From NCBI GenBank assembly GCA_009192285.1, contig WBVU01000019.1, positions 248,001 through 312,000 on the forward strand: DNA of 64,000 nucleotides, read 5' to 3'. The notes below the pieces were generated by a model. That model saw only the letters and a program-made list of their open reading frames with translations, had not been told where the DNA came from and ran no database searches. The position numbers and the translations under genes are program-made. Positions within the stretch are counted from its first letter, which is position 1. The number at the start of each line of letters is the position of its first letter. Shown here piece by piece: positions 36,323 to 49,413 of this stretch. Origin of the DNA: Morchella semilibera (Eukaryota; Ascomycota; Pezizomycetes; Pezizales; Morchellaceae).

Positions 36323-39300
36323 CTTGAAGGTGTTGTGGGGATTTGTTTGTGGTTGAGGTTGTGGTGGTGATGTTTTTTTTTTTTTAGCGGGGAGTGGTGG
36401 GGGGAATTGAGTCAACCCTTTTTCTTTCGGTTGGGCTAGGAGCTGTGAGAGTGACAACAGGATTTTCTAAGAGGGGGGGACACAGTAGCTGGCTAGAGAG
36501 AGATATATAGAGGGCAAAAGAACAGTAGAAGAGGTGGAAAGAGGTGAAGATGAGGTATTAGTAGCAGTAACAAGAGTGTGAGAAGGTGAATGGGGGGGTG
36601 GAGGGGATAGAGGGGGGGGGGGTAAGTAGGTAAAACAGAAGTAAAGGCAGAGCAGAACAGAACAGTAGCCCGTAGCCGTAGCCCGTAGCCCGTAGTAATA
36701 GTAGTTTAGTGTCCAGGAAAAGAACTCATCCAGCGGAGTTAAAGGCGATAACGTGCTTTTCTTTACTATTTTCAATTTGCTACTCTACTAGATACCCAAC
36801 CTACCTACCCCGCGGTTCTTATAAATGCGACGGGGGCGGTGGGACCCTCTTTCTTTTTTACTTGTTCTGCATCAAATCGCTGCAGTGCATGCACGCATCC
36901 TTGCGCCGGTGGGAAGGGTGGGGGGTGGGGGGGGGGGGGGAGGGAGGGGATAATTTACTTCTTGCATTTCAGAGGTAGCTGATACATACAGTCCTCTTTG
37001 TTGTGCCATATATGTATCATCTACATACAACAACTCTGCCTACCTTTTGCTCGCGCAATTGCAATCAAGCGAGAATAGTGATTGACGTATATAGAGTAAT
37101 CCCCAAGCCCCCCCCTAACTCTCGTCGATCATCAGAGGGCAACTGGTGATAGACGCCATCTGGCAGAATGCAGGCCCGGTACTGGCGACGAGTCCTCTCC
37201 TATCTTCTACGAAGATCCTCACTGTCATGTTGGTTAGGACCCTTTGTATTAAGGAGGAAAAAACCTGAATAGACCGGAATGGCGTAGAGTGACATAGATA
37301 GCGATCGATCCTGCATGAATACCAGATAATATTATGTCTTGTCCGTCCTACTCAAAATACTCTAAAGTATAGATGTATCTAGAGTACATTCTAAACCAGG
37401 CTTTGAGTAGAGAATTCATGTATCTGTGTAGCTGCTGCATGATAACTGCCGAATTCAAGTAGGGGTGCACATGAAAGCCGAAGAATCAAGCCCGTTGTTG
37501 CTGCACTCTCAGAGGTTCACAGCCTAAACTCCAAGCACTCTTGCTTATATAATCTCGCGAGACAAGACACACACACATCCGATCTTCCCCCAGCGTGTGC
37601 AGGGCGCACCCCTGCACCCCAGTCATGTGTGTGGGACGAAATGGAAACCCGGCGGGATTCATCCCCCATCACCAACCCCCATTTATGACAAAAAGGCCGA
37701 GTCACAGATACATCATTGCGTACCCGGCTCGGGATGCATGGCAGAGTCATAAATCCCGTTCGGGAGTGAGCGTGGAGGGGTGGCCTAACTACCTACCTAC
37801 CTACCAGGGTGCTCAATGGCTGTCTCGAGGTCTTAGAGTAAACATGCTGGAGAAGGCAGTGGCGGTTGTTGCATGCAGTTGTTAACTGTGATATGGGTTA
37901 TATTGTTTGGTTGGTTGGTTAGACACCTACATAACACAAGCCGCGACTGTTAATAGAAACAAGGCATGATGGGGAACAAAATTAAAGGTGAACCTCCCAT
38001 ATATAGAAGTCATGTGTACCGAGCCAGCTACCAGTACGTTTCCGAAGGTTTGATTCCATCACGAGAAAACATGTGCTCGGAGAGTGAGTGGATCATAACT
38101 TATCACTCGGTATCTTAACCCAGCCCAGGCCAGCAAGTGAGTATAATTCCCCCGTATTATGTATCAGAGTATTCCTTTTTAAACACTGTACCGTATCCAC
38201 TAGGGCTCATGACCGATAGCCGAATAATTGCCGTCCAGATCACAGGGACACCTGAGGGAGTCAAACACAACAGCAAACTTATTTAGCGCCCACTACCCCA
38301 GATCCCAGGCATTGTGCTTACTGCACTTAAGTACTTACTTCTTAAGTCAACCACTGTGGTCTTGACCTATGACACCCCAGAAGACGCTAACCAGCAACTC
38401 AGTGCGCAGAGTCGAGTGATCGCTCATGACGGCCCAATCTCCAATCACAAGGGCTGTGGCTATATCCGGAACAACACACCAAAAAACAAGCCGGAAACCC
38501 GCCTCAAACTCTATCCGTAGGCATCAGAGGTGCTCTCACCATCCTGTCAGCCGCCGTAGCCTAGCCAAAATTAAAGGTAGGCCCCTCTCCTAGTAGTTGA
38601 GCTCAATGCTCTTTCCAGGCCTGGGTAGTCGTTACGGGTTTGTGCTTTGTGCTTTTCCAGAAAGGCCCTACACGTGGTTGTCCTGTTTGGTGGTTGTTTT
38701 GGGCCCTGTTTCCAGCCATGGGTTTTGTGGAGTTGTTTGGTGCAATGTGCCAGCTGCAGTGCCCAGGCTTTAGACGCGTAGCTGCAAGCCGTTCCCTATC
38801 CCTCCCCCCCGGGACGCGAGCGGGGTCTTCTGACAATCGCTAGTAGCTCGATGTGTTGTGTCTGGATGGATGGCCAAGCGTTGGATGACAAGAGGGCTGA
38901 GGAAGGTTCTACCCTTATACACTGTACTTTACATCTCGCTTAAGGACGAGTTGTCGCCGCCTAGCATATAATCACGTATCCTGTGCGACGGTACCCATAT
39001 ATAACCGCCCCGACCATCGCCGCATTTTGTGAAGTCGTACGCCGCTATAGTATCGATCCAGGCGCAGTGTATGGGCGAAACATATACTATTGCCACCGAG
39101 TGATAGCGGTCTATGTAGACAACCTAGGCTTAATTGTACGTATCCAGCCCTCCTACGAGCAGCAAGCATGCTGCCCGTAGGAGATGGGTACGGGACTACT
39201 AGCAGCAAGCATGCTGCCCGTAGGAGATGGGTACGGGACTACTAGCTATATAGACAACCATACTTCCCGCCGCGGCGGGATGTAGGTAACTACGTGGACG

Positions 39301-40175
39301 GATGTTATCCCTCCTAGATGGGCGTCAGGAGCTATCACGGAAGCTGTGATTCAACGAGTTCACCCAGGCTCGAGGCTCAGAGCATCCAAGGCTGTATCCG
39401 TAGCCCGGGCTGGCTCGAACTAAGATCGTCACGAGTTAGGCTCTTGCCTTGATTATAGAGATCGAAGGATCTGCCTCCCCCCCGGCTCTCACATCACTAC
39501 ATGATACACATATGTTTGTAACCGTAATAGTCTCATAGAGATAACCTGTCGCCGGGCTGGGAGTTATCTTTGGCCAAATCTTTCCCGGGAACCCTAGTTT
39601 CGGGGATTTCCGGAGGCCAGATATTCATAAGCCGAGTGATCTTCCATGATCGATAGCTCACAACTACAGTACCTACATCACTACATGTACATACATGTGC
39701 GGTGTTAATTTCCCCAAGAGTCCCGCCAGATACATTCCTCTAAGACATAAAATCCATAGTCAACACCTAGTTACATCCGCATTCACCCATGTCTTGAAAT
39801 CAAGCATCGCTTTTGGTTAAGTTAGTTTCTAGTAGTTACTTAATTACCAACCTTCGTACCACCTTCGCCTACACATACAGCCTCTCTCCCCTCGAGCTCC
39901 AGTCGCCGCTTCGACTTCGTTTTTTCTCTCCCCATAGCTCTACGTGGTAGGGAAACGAAAGGGAAATGAAAAAAAAAAAAAAAGAATGAAATAGAGACAA
40001 GACCCACACATTGTTCCAGTCAACTTAAAAGGAAAGGGGCGGAAAAAGGAAGGCAAGAATAAAACCTCCGGAATGAAAATAGAAAGAAAAAAAAAATACA
40101 TGGTAAAAAGTATAGTGTAGCAAAACGCAAGACAATAAGTGGGGAAATACATGACAGACCACCATATAAACTTCA
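36323..40175. other. intergenic between NMNAT and SNF5
   Basis: No gene recognised. It contains TATCACTCGG at 38101 and its inverse at 39096, a 43-bp tandem duplication at 39158-39243, a perfect 16-bp palindrome TCCCGCCGCGGCGGGA at 39265-39280, TACATGTA at 39682 and a G-run near 36930. Confidence 0.55.
39158..39243. repeat. 43-bp tandem duplication
   Basis: Two identical 43-bp units (39158-39200 and 39201-39243), each starting AGCAGCAAGCATGCTGCCCG and containing the palindrome GCATGC. Confidence 0.9.
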
Positions 40176-42619
40176 TTAAGCCCCCCCAGCTGCTGCTGCT
40201 TTAGCTGCAGCTTTGGCAATTCTTGTATCAACCCTCTCCCTATAGGCCCGGAAGTCAGGGATTATTCATTCTAATTTACGATTGGGGAAAAAAAAAATCA
40301 ACATACCTATGCCCTCGATTCTTTAAATGCATAAGAAAGTTTTCTACTGTTTTGTCCGGCCCGGGAGTATATAATTTGCCTGGACAGTCATGACACCTTA
40401 TCCTAGGCATCCATTTGAATTTGACGCCTGCACCGCCTGCACCGCCTTGTGTAACCAGCTGGTCAGCTGCATCAAATGCAGTCTGTCGCATCATTCCTTC
40501 GAAATTGTCCTGGCTGTATGATTTTTGAAGTGCAGCAAGCGCCTGAACAAGCCACTCAGGAACGGGCTACATATATCAACATCAGTATTTACCTTCTAAA
40601 TGAGGCTAACTTTGGGTGGGAGAGATTTACTGGGGCGCTGGATGAGTCTGGACGACTCGGTGTGGCGGGTGTAGTGGTAGTAGTAGCAGTAGTAGTAGCA
40701 GGAGTTGCTGGTGCAGCTGGAGAGGGAGAGGGGGCTGCGGGTGTCGCAGGGCTTGCAGTTGGCCGAACGGTAGAGGCATTTGCTGGCGTAGCAGGCGGCA
40801 TCATCGCTGCAGCGGGTGCCGGGGTTTGCTGTTGCTGCTGGGTAACAGTTTGACGAGATTGTTGCTGGAAAGCAGTAGTTGCGGGAGCGGTCTGTTGCGC
40901 GGCCTTCGCTTTATCCCGGCGTTCAATTTCTGCAAGGAGCTTCGCATACTTTTCTTTCCCAATCTTCAGCTTCACAAGTGCGCTATCGATATTCGCAGGG
41001 GCTCCCGGCCGACGGGTCGTGGCTGGGTAATGGTGGGTGTGAACTAAAGAGAGCGGAGTATGATGATCACGGTGAAACCCGGAAACTTCCGGGGTTGCTG
41101 AGCGGCCAATTGAAGAGCGGAGCGCATTTTGCGCCGCGATACGCTGACGTTTGGTCATATTGGCATACCCAGGAATTGCCTTCTCTGGAGGGGTCTCCTC
41201 CGCGTCACTCTCGGACGAATCGTCGTCGGACTCGCCATCCTTGACTACCTTGGAGGTCATGCTCCTCTTCAATTCCGAGATCTCCTGTACCGCGCCTGGT
41301 AAAACGCTCGAGACGATTTGCGATCTATGTGTTTTCGGGACTTCTCGTAGATCTGGGAGCTGCGGGCCACCACGACGGTTAACACGACGTTTCCGTCGCT
41401 GTTCTCGGGAAAGTGATTTTTCGGCACGATCCATCTCATTATCGGAAAGCTCGTACAGCATTGGCGTAAATTGATTTGCGAGTGCAGGTTGACGAAAAAG
41501 AGAAGGTAGGGGAGAGATAAGCATTGCGGAACGAATGTCTTCGTCCTCAATGGGGCGCCCATCAAACGGATGTCCGGTGATGAAAAGCGATTTGGTAAAT
41601 AATTGAGCCTGTTCACGAATAGAGTGTGCCACAGCTGTTGTGAATTCTCCAGATAATGAAAGGTCGCGGGTAAGAAGTTGGGCAAACTCCTCAGGAGAAT
41701 TGAGAGGGTTGTTGATATCCCATTCGAATTGATCCACAAGTGTGTGCTGTCCAATTGTAATGTTGAGTTTGATGAGTACCCTCATATCATCATTTTTGTA
41801 TGCCGTATACGGCAAACTCATATCTAATGGATCGTCCACAAAGAAGATATGAGGATGGTAGTCTGTAACCTGGTCTCGTATCGAATTAGACACCAGGTGT
41901 ATTAATTGAGGTGACAGTGGCAGATGGAAGTCCTCAACGAGCTGCTCCGCAAACAGCTCCAGCGGCACCGTTCGATCATGCATATTCCATGTGAATGTAT
42001 CGCGCAACTTGATTTTATCAAAGTCGATGTCCAGCCTAATGGGGACTAACGCTTCGAGTAAATCGGCTTGAGATTGCAGCTGCGCTCGTGTTAATCTCAG
42101 CTCCCGCGCCTTTCTTGCGCCTGGCCTTTTCCGCTCACACGGGTACAGGATCCGCGCTTTGCCGTTGGTTGATCCGTTCCCGTAGCCTTGATATCCGTAA
42201 CCAAATATCGCACCGGGATTGTGGACGCGCTCGCGTCGTAGGGACTGATAGTATTCCGCTTCGCGTCGCTTACTACGTATCAGGTCATGCGATGCTTCTG
42301 TCTGCGAGATGAGCGCTGCTGCGTGAAGGTGATCGCGTGTTATGTATTGATCAAGGTGCAAGGCTGTTGTGCTAGGACGTCTCTTGAGCGACTTGCTCTT
42401 CGCTTCTGATGAAGGAGAATCGCGATCATCTTTGACTGCCTTTCCTTTCCCTTTAGGCGCGTCGGATGATTTAACTGTAGTTGGTGAGGATGGAAGACTT
42501 GATGGGGATGAGTTTTGTGAAGGGAGGGAGGAGTCTTTCAGGGACGATGCAGGTAAAGGGGTTTTCTGGCGGATATCATGTTTAGGAGAACCAGGACCCG
42601 GAAGAGAAGTATCGGGCAT
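40176..42619 (-). CDS. snf5: SNF5/SMARCB1 chromatin-remodelling subunit
   Basis: Three exons: 40631-42619, 40307-40566, 40176-40239, giving 770 aa. Introns are 64 nt (donor GTAAAT, branch CTGAT, acceptor GTAG) and 67 nt (donor GTATGT, acceptor TATAG). The frame runs on past the first donor to a stop at 40589, but splicing restores the conserved C-terminus. The tandem SNF5 repeats are at ~189-255 (LVPIRLDIDFDKIKLRDTFTWN) and ~280-345 (VLIKLNITIGQHTLVDQFEWD), each ending in SIRxQ. Exons 2-3 encode the fungal C-terminal block PEWLVQAL, MPRIRCHDCPGKLYTPGP and HLKNRGHRERVDTRIAKAA. The region before it is Pro/Ala/Thr/Gln-rich. Snf5 is a core subunit of SWI/SNF (its paralogue Sfh1 is in RSC). The assignment to the family is secure; the Snf5-versus-Sfh1 choice is inference. 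Confidence 0.93.
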
Positions 42620-42684
42620 GATGGGAGGGGGAAGGATCGAGGGAGGCCAAGGGGTTTAGGAGGGGTATATGCAAGCGGAGCTAG

Positions 42685-42730
<46 letters not shown>

Positions 42731-45700
42731 GGACCAATCTTGCGAACTGGGGCGGTAATAGTAGCTGTAGGCCGTGTGAGTGCGTGTCAGTGAGTGAATG
42801 AGTGAGCGAGTGTGTATATTAAGGTGTATGTATTTGGCGCGGCGAAAGTCTGTTCACCCACGTTTGAGGATGACTGGGGGAGATTGCCAGTGCAATATCT
42901 GATGGGAGGGGGGGGGGGTGGTGGTGGTAGGGAATGGGTGTTGAACGACGAAGGAGAGAATGTATAAGAGGGGATGGGTATATGAAAACGACAGAAGGGT
43001 ATCAAAAATAAGGTTCGCCACTACGGTAAGGGGACTCTGACGAAAAATCGCTGGGTATGATGAACGGATATGGATAAAATAGATACGACAAGGCAAGACT
43101 GAATCATGGAATAATACGTGTGAGTGAAAAAAAGATCAGAGAAGGGGCTCGTAGCCCATGCAAGAGAAGCCTTGGAAGCAGCCGATGGAACGCGCCAACC
43201 ACACATCACAACTCCGAACAGCCAACAATAGGAGAGTGAACACAGACAACCGAAATCAGGAAACGACAAACGAGAAGATCAACAGGAACAACCTCAAACT
43301 CAGCCAGAGATAATCCGGGGGAGAACAAAAAGCTTAGCTCGAGCAGGGGGGGAGGGAGGGGGGAGGGGGAATTACAGGAAATGTCCGGAAGGAGGAGGCT
43401 CAACTAACCATGAGGTTTTTCCGGGACGAACGAAGGAATCGGGAATGCGACGCGTGCCGCTAAACTGATCGGAATCTGGATTGACACCCTGCCTTTTGAC
43501 TCTTAAGTATGTATTGCCTCTTGGGTGGTCCCCCCCTCTTTCCCCGGGTACCCAGGCCCAGGTACCGTGCAGTGATGGCGGTCCTTTTTTTCTTTTTTCC
43601 TCACTCCTCCCTCTACTTATCGTTTTTTCCCCCCCTTCGCCGGCGGCCCACACCGCCTACCTGCAGCTTGAGAAGCCCGTGCTTGCTTAGGTGAATGGTC
43701 GGTGGGAGAGATTGTAGGTGCTTGCTTGTGTTTTGTTGTTTCTTATTATGCGTGAATCCTGAAAAAAAAAAAAAAAAAGAAAAAAAAAAGTGCGGGGGAT
43801 CTTGCACGTTAGAGTTATGGAGAAAAACAACGCCTAAGTAGGATAGGTGTAAGGCGATTACATGTATTCATCTGTTAATCAGTTCGCCACTTACTAGATA
43901 AACACACTCTTTGCTCTTTACAATGACCTATATCGGTAGCTATCATCATCAGTGCTTATATGTAGGTGCAAATTTTGTAAGACGGACTTACTATGACAGG
44001 TTAACTTGAGTGGGAGCACTGAGCTGCTGCTGCTGCATTTTGGCTGTCAGCTCCAGGTCACGTGGTGACCACTGTGATTCGTGGTAATGAAAACTCTGTA
44101 GTACTGCCCCTAGGAAAGTGGTGGCTTTGCAAACCCCATATTCTGACTATTGTAATATGTGAACTGGGGTCTTGACAGTTATCGTATCATCTAAACGGGT
44201 TCTAGTTATTGACTGGGTCGGGGTTGCGAGTAAAGCGGTCGGATTGAAACATTTTGTGTTAGTGAAAACATCATTATTGAATACTATATCAAATACCCAC
44301 CCAGAAGTTACGTAGCATCCACAATAGATAAAAAGAGGCAAGTTCCTAACACACCATATTAAATACATGTAGTTGTCGTATTTTATGTTTCAACTGGTAT
44401 ATAAGCACATGTATGTCGTAAGTGAAAATTAAAAGTGGCTCTAATAGGATTGCTGAAAATGATTGAAAGTCAACCAAAGCATAAAATAAGCTCCCGCGAA
44501 GTAGGGCGCAACAAGGCATTTATGCGTTATTTACGTAGTCGGCCCATCATGACATCGTTGATCATGAAGTTTAAAAACTACAATGGGGAGCGTGTTCCCA
44601 TTTCACACTAGCGCCCCCAATCCTACCCTCCAGCGCAAAAACGATCTCCAGCGTCATCCTCCTCATCCTCTTCACCCTCTCCATCCTTGCTTTTAACCCG
44701 AAAGCTATAACGAACTCCCCACCCACATGCACATACATGCACATGTGTTTATTGCCCCCCGTGTGTCGAGCTCCCGATTCATAACCAATACGCACCTATC
44801 ATAAAGACATAACTTGGCCGAAACCTATATCCATTCACCCCTCTGCTGATAGATACTGAAGTCAGGAATCACCATATGGCCAGTTGTGTAGGCTGTTTAT
44901 GTGATAACCCCGCCCCCTTATGTTTTCAGACTTTTATATCACCGTTCTACACCTTAGGCTCTAACATTACGCATCTACATCTCAGGCAACGGTCTCAATC
45001 TGGGCTACAAAGCTCGAGGCTGGCTTCGGTTTCAAAACCCCAAATCACCACTGGCTAAGCCAATAACCTCACCAAGCACAGTCTAAACGCAGTCTAACCC
45101 CAATCAGGTCTTTATAACCTAATATGAGCTAGCGCCACTATCATAACGTCAAGAAAACCTCCCACGCAGAATTTTCGCTCCTCTTAAAGAAGGCATGATA
45201 AGATAGAGAAGGAGAAGGGAGTATAATCTTCTATATCGGGTAGGCTGAGGGGTTCAGAAGGCTTAGGATAGTAATAGGTGATAAATCTAGACCTATCTTT
45301 TTGCTAGATGTAGGCCTTCAGAGGTCTGACACCAGGGCCCTCAGTGGTAAGTATCAAACAAAACTATGTCACGACCCTATCAAGTCCCTCCAACAAGTGA
45401 ACTGCAACTGTTGGCAGGTGCAGAAAAGGAATTCCGGGAATGAGATGGGGCTGGTTTTCGGGAGGTTTTCTGTATCTAGCCCGGTCTTGGAACGTCGATC
45501 CGGGCCTGGGCAAGTCGTATAAGCTCGCCCTTGTACCTGTGGAAGGCGGTTCACCTCTAATCTGCTATATGAACATACTCCAGGGCAATGGGTGAGATGT
45601 TAAATGTTGGGCATCGGAGCTCAGTACAAGCACTGATTTCGGCAAGCTAATTAGATTCGTTAAAGTAGATCTACTCTCCTTTAATCTCCAAGCCCGAAGC

Positions 45701-45953
45701 CTCTTGCGAAAAATGGTCTTGTGGATTTCCCGAGTGATATTTCATGAGAGATTTCAATACCGCTTTTTTAGCTGGTATGATTTTATCTTAGGATAAATAA
45801 CAGATCGATAGACACAGTTATGTACTTAGGTAATCCAGATTGAGGAAGCCTCCTCCAACAAAAATTAAACAACCAATCGCCGGGTAACCGTTTCTGCCAT
45901 TACCCCACCAACTCGTACTTTCTCCATTCAATCCATCTTACTTTTTAATGTAA
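42620..45953. other. intergenic, G-rich promoter side then nothing recognised
   Basis: No gene recognised. The Snf5 promoter side holds a (GT)20 tract at 42688-42727 and G-runs near 42910 and 43350. Further right are TACATGTA at 43859 and 44364 and CCGAGTGATA at 45730. An A-run with interspersed G lies at 43760-43790. Confidence 0.55.
42688..42727. repeat. (GT)20 dinucleotide microsatellite upstream of snf5
   Basis: An uninterrupted 40-bp GT/AC tract about 70 bp upstream of the snf5 ATG. It could form Z-DNA and is likely length-variable between strains. Confidence 0.95.
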
Positions 45954-47494
45954 CTAATCATGGCCCTCTTCAGATGCTGGGTTTGGATAGTACCAGGTAG
46001 TTACCCTATCAGTCTTGTCAGCGCCCAACCTACTGCTTACAGCCTTGCGGGAAAGGCAACTTACGAAATCATGAGATAAAAGATACAGCATAGCGCGCCC
46101 TCCAAATAATTACTCTTCCCGTCTTTTATAAAGTTACCCACGATCAATACCGAAAACACCAATACCACGACCATAAATATTTCAAAAGTTCAAATCCATT
46201 GGTTTGCCCGCAATCCACCCAATTATGACGACAATCGGCGATACAAACAGCGCTGTCTGTATAGTGCTACCTAGGATATGAGATAGTGCAATTTCCATCG
46301 CGTTGTTCCAGGCCTCATCAATGGCACTAATATGCTCTGCGGCCTTCTCGACAAGAGGCACGAGGATGAGACCCATGAAAGCATCGCTGACGTGACGGTT
46401 GGTCACGATCCAATGAATCTGCTCAACCATAAAGATAGAATGGAGACAAACGAGGGTCAAGGAAAAGAGAACGAAGAACAAAGACTCGGGGATGGTGAGT
46501 TTGGGACGCTTGATTTTTTCTTCTCGGTCCTTGTCTGTCCGGGCCGCGTGGTGAAGATCTTTGTCGAATTCATGATGGTGCGTGTGGAGTTGGAAATATA
46601 GGTATCTAGAGGCTAATTAGCATCACTAGCATTTTTTTTTAAAAGGGGGAGGAAGGGATGACTTACAGAGCGTAAGCAACGAACAACAAAATTGCTGTGT
46701 ACCTAGAAACACTCAAGATCCTATGTTCCAGGTCATCATCTGTTGTCCTATGTAGCCCATAAAGGCCTTCGAAGAAGGCTACGGGTAGTGTCAATGCCGC
46801 AACAGATAGCAGCAACAGTCCTCCACCGGTCTCAGCAAGCGCATCTCCGAACCGTTGATCCTTTGTCCTTATACCACCAATAACAAAACAGAGTCCCGTA
46901 CACAACAGCAGATTAGCCAACATAGATCCAAGAAGTGCAGCCTGGATCACTTGATATTGGCCTTTAAACAGCAGCAAGACACATAATATTATCTCCACCA
47001 CTGATGCGACAGTCACCTGTAATACTACTCCCGCGACCTATCGCCAATTAGTTAGCCCCGCTTATAACCAATTGCAGCCCGTAAAAATGTCTCACCCTTG
47101 GGATCCGTCGTGCCAACCCCGCACTTGAAAATGCCAGCAGATTTGCCGATGGGATCATGGCAACGTAGTTCGTTATAAACACCCATAAATGCCACTCCGG
47201 CTTCATCCAATGGAGAACCAATCCGACCGGGACAAAGGGCCATAACACGTTCGTGCACATCCCCAAGAAACACCCACTCTTTGCAGCAATTGACAAGGCT
47301 TTAATTGGGTGAAATCCATGACGATTTGAGTGCGCGAGCTCCGGGTCGGGGATTGCGGGGACAAATTCTTTGGTCTTCAGGACTCTGGCTTGGGAGGAAG
47401 AACTAGGGTGGCTTATATGGTCGGCTGTATGTAGAGGCTCCGAATAGAGACCATTGGAGGCAATCCGAGAAGAGTTAGGGGGTTGGCTTGCCAT
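45954..47494 (-). CDS. CAX-type cation/H+ exchanger, frameshifted near 3' end
   Basis: Four exons: 47096-47494, 46667-47037, 46065-46605, 45954-46005, with introns of 58, 61 and 59 nt, all with good GT-AG signals. The family is the CaCA/CAX exchangers (yeast Vcx1), which move Ca2+ into the vacuole or other endomembranes in exchange for protons. The two alpha repeats are visible: VASVVEIILCVLLLFKGQYQ with GSMLANLLLCTGLCF, and LVPLVEKAAEHISAIDEAWN with GSTIQTALFVSP. Both depart from the canonical GNxxE signature (ASVVE, EKAAE), as in a divergent fungal subgroup, so transport activity is uncertain. Exon 3 contains one extra base in a run of four T (46184-46187), giving a TGA at 46182-46184. Beyond it, the next frame encodes the expected last membrane segment and a fourth exon ending VTTWYYP. 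As written, the product is 397 aa; with the frame kept it would be 453. Confidence 0.82.
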
Positions 47495-49329
47495 CTTATT
47501 ATGGCCAGTGTGAAAATATGGGGAGAGCGTTTCGGTACTCTTACCGACTGAAAGGACTCACAAGATTTTGAGAGGGAGGAAGTGGAAGCTGAGTTTATAT
47601 GAGCCAGCTGCCATGGCAGGTACTGAAACAAACAGCAGAGAAAGACGTGTCCCAGTGCTAATATAGGATCCATGGGGTCTGGCCTTGTCATAGCGGTAGC
47701 TTGTTTTTCCACTCATATCTCTATACGGTTATGTGGCCGCGAGTCCGCTGCGCGTGTCTGAGATACGGGCTAGCAAAAGCTTGTAAAGTGCACCGACGTA
47801 GGAAAGATTTGCTGGTTGCATCTTTGTTCTTTCTTTTTTATCGGGAAGATGGCAGAGATGGGATTGGAGTGACTTTGTGCGGAGTCGAGGAGTCTTGTTG
47901 TTGCCCGGCCAGACATTACTTGGCACCTATGAGGTCATTAGTCACGCTTGCATATTGCGTGACCGTGCATATTTATATGAGTAGAAACCTGGGAGCAAGG
48001 GGGATCGCCATGGTTACATGTATGAAGAACGGGTCGGAATTAATCTGACAGCTGCCAAGTTTTACACGCTCTTTTTATTTTTATTTTTATTTTATTTTTT
48101 AAGGGGGAGTTGGGATGCTAGCGCGAGTGATAGTTCGTGCATGAGAGCGCTAGAACTTGAGGCTCTAAATTTGGCAACGTGAGCTGCAGCTTACAATTGT
48201 AAGTTGACGCTCATACTTGGGTATTTTAGGACCTACTCTACTCTTGCGAGATTCGGTATATTCTCATAAATAAGTAGCTAGCAAAACTGCTAATATACCT
48301 TAGTAGGTATGAATTACCCAAAGATGCAAGCAGTTGCTATAAGGTTAAAAGACCAATGCAATGCAGCTGCATTTTCGGGCACTTGTTGCCTATCGCGGGT
48401 ATATATGGCCTATCAGAGACACATCAAAAAAAAGAAAAACCAAACCAATCCACCGACATATAAACATGCATCGCCACTCTGTGACCTTTGGCGTATCGCT
48501 TCTAGAACTGAGACAATGTGCGAGGTGCGTCCGAGACCTGTCTGCTGCGCCCAGAATATTATAATACGCGTAGGTATCGGTATGATTAACTATCAGCTGC
48601 ACGTGGGAGAATATCGATCCTGATCATAAAATTACACTTTGAATGGGGTAATCCATTGAGGATTAGCTAGTTAAATTGTGAACGGGTAAACGGATGGGTG
48701 AATGTGGGCACAAATAGGCGAACTGCTAGAATGAGTGGAAGCCTTCCGTGAATATTCCGAAGGTACTCAAACTTGAAGCCTTGAATTAAGATAAATTATA
48801 CTCTAGATCTTGCATAGAAAGGGCTTACAACACCTCTGTAGACACACCCTGGGGGGGACCTACCTACAAACCTTCAAAAATATCTACGGGAAGGCTTCTA
48901 GTGCTGAAGAAACGGACTTATACACATTTACAAAATTTATCTATCGATAAATAAAACCGAGCTAGACCTGGAGTTCAAAGGGTACGGGCACACATTGGTC
49001 CCAGGCGGGTTTTAGAGAAAAGGGACGCCCAACACTAACCCTTAAGACGAACTTCAAAGGAGGCCGATCTTATATATGGGTTCAGCTTTAAGGCCCGATA
49101 GATAATTCGCTAGGGGCTTGCAAGGATTGTAAGACCCTGCCTGTTCGTTCTAAATCCGACGACTGAAGTATTAGGCATTCGTTAGTGCAACCCAAAGTAT
49201 ATCACTGGACTGTTCCTGCTCCTTGGTGCGTAATGTTCACAAATTCTCATAGGCCACATCATGCACTGGTCATAGACGGCGTTTACAAAAGACCTAACTA
49301 CACGAGCAGTAGCATTACTTTGCGCAAAT

Positions 49330-49413
49330 GGAGCCAGCTCCATTTCTCGGTAACTTGATTGGTGCCGATCCCAAAGCCTGCCAATCAGATAGTCGGGGTG
49401 TAGAGCTGGCTCC
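49330..49413. repeat. short inverted repeat, possible decayed MITE core
   Basis: GGAGCCAGCTC (49330-49340) and its exact complement GAGCTGGCTCC (49403-49413) enclose a second small inverted pair (GATTGG/CCAATC). Weaker complementarity extends outward (AACTACAC near 49293 against GTGGTAGTT near 49432). Confidence 0.5.

Noticed and set aside
40567-40630. Snf5 ending at the stop inside this segment (40589)
   Set aside because: A 64-nt intron with donor GTAAAT and acceptor GTAG restores the conserved Snf5 C-terminus in two more exons.
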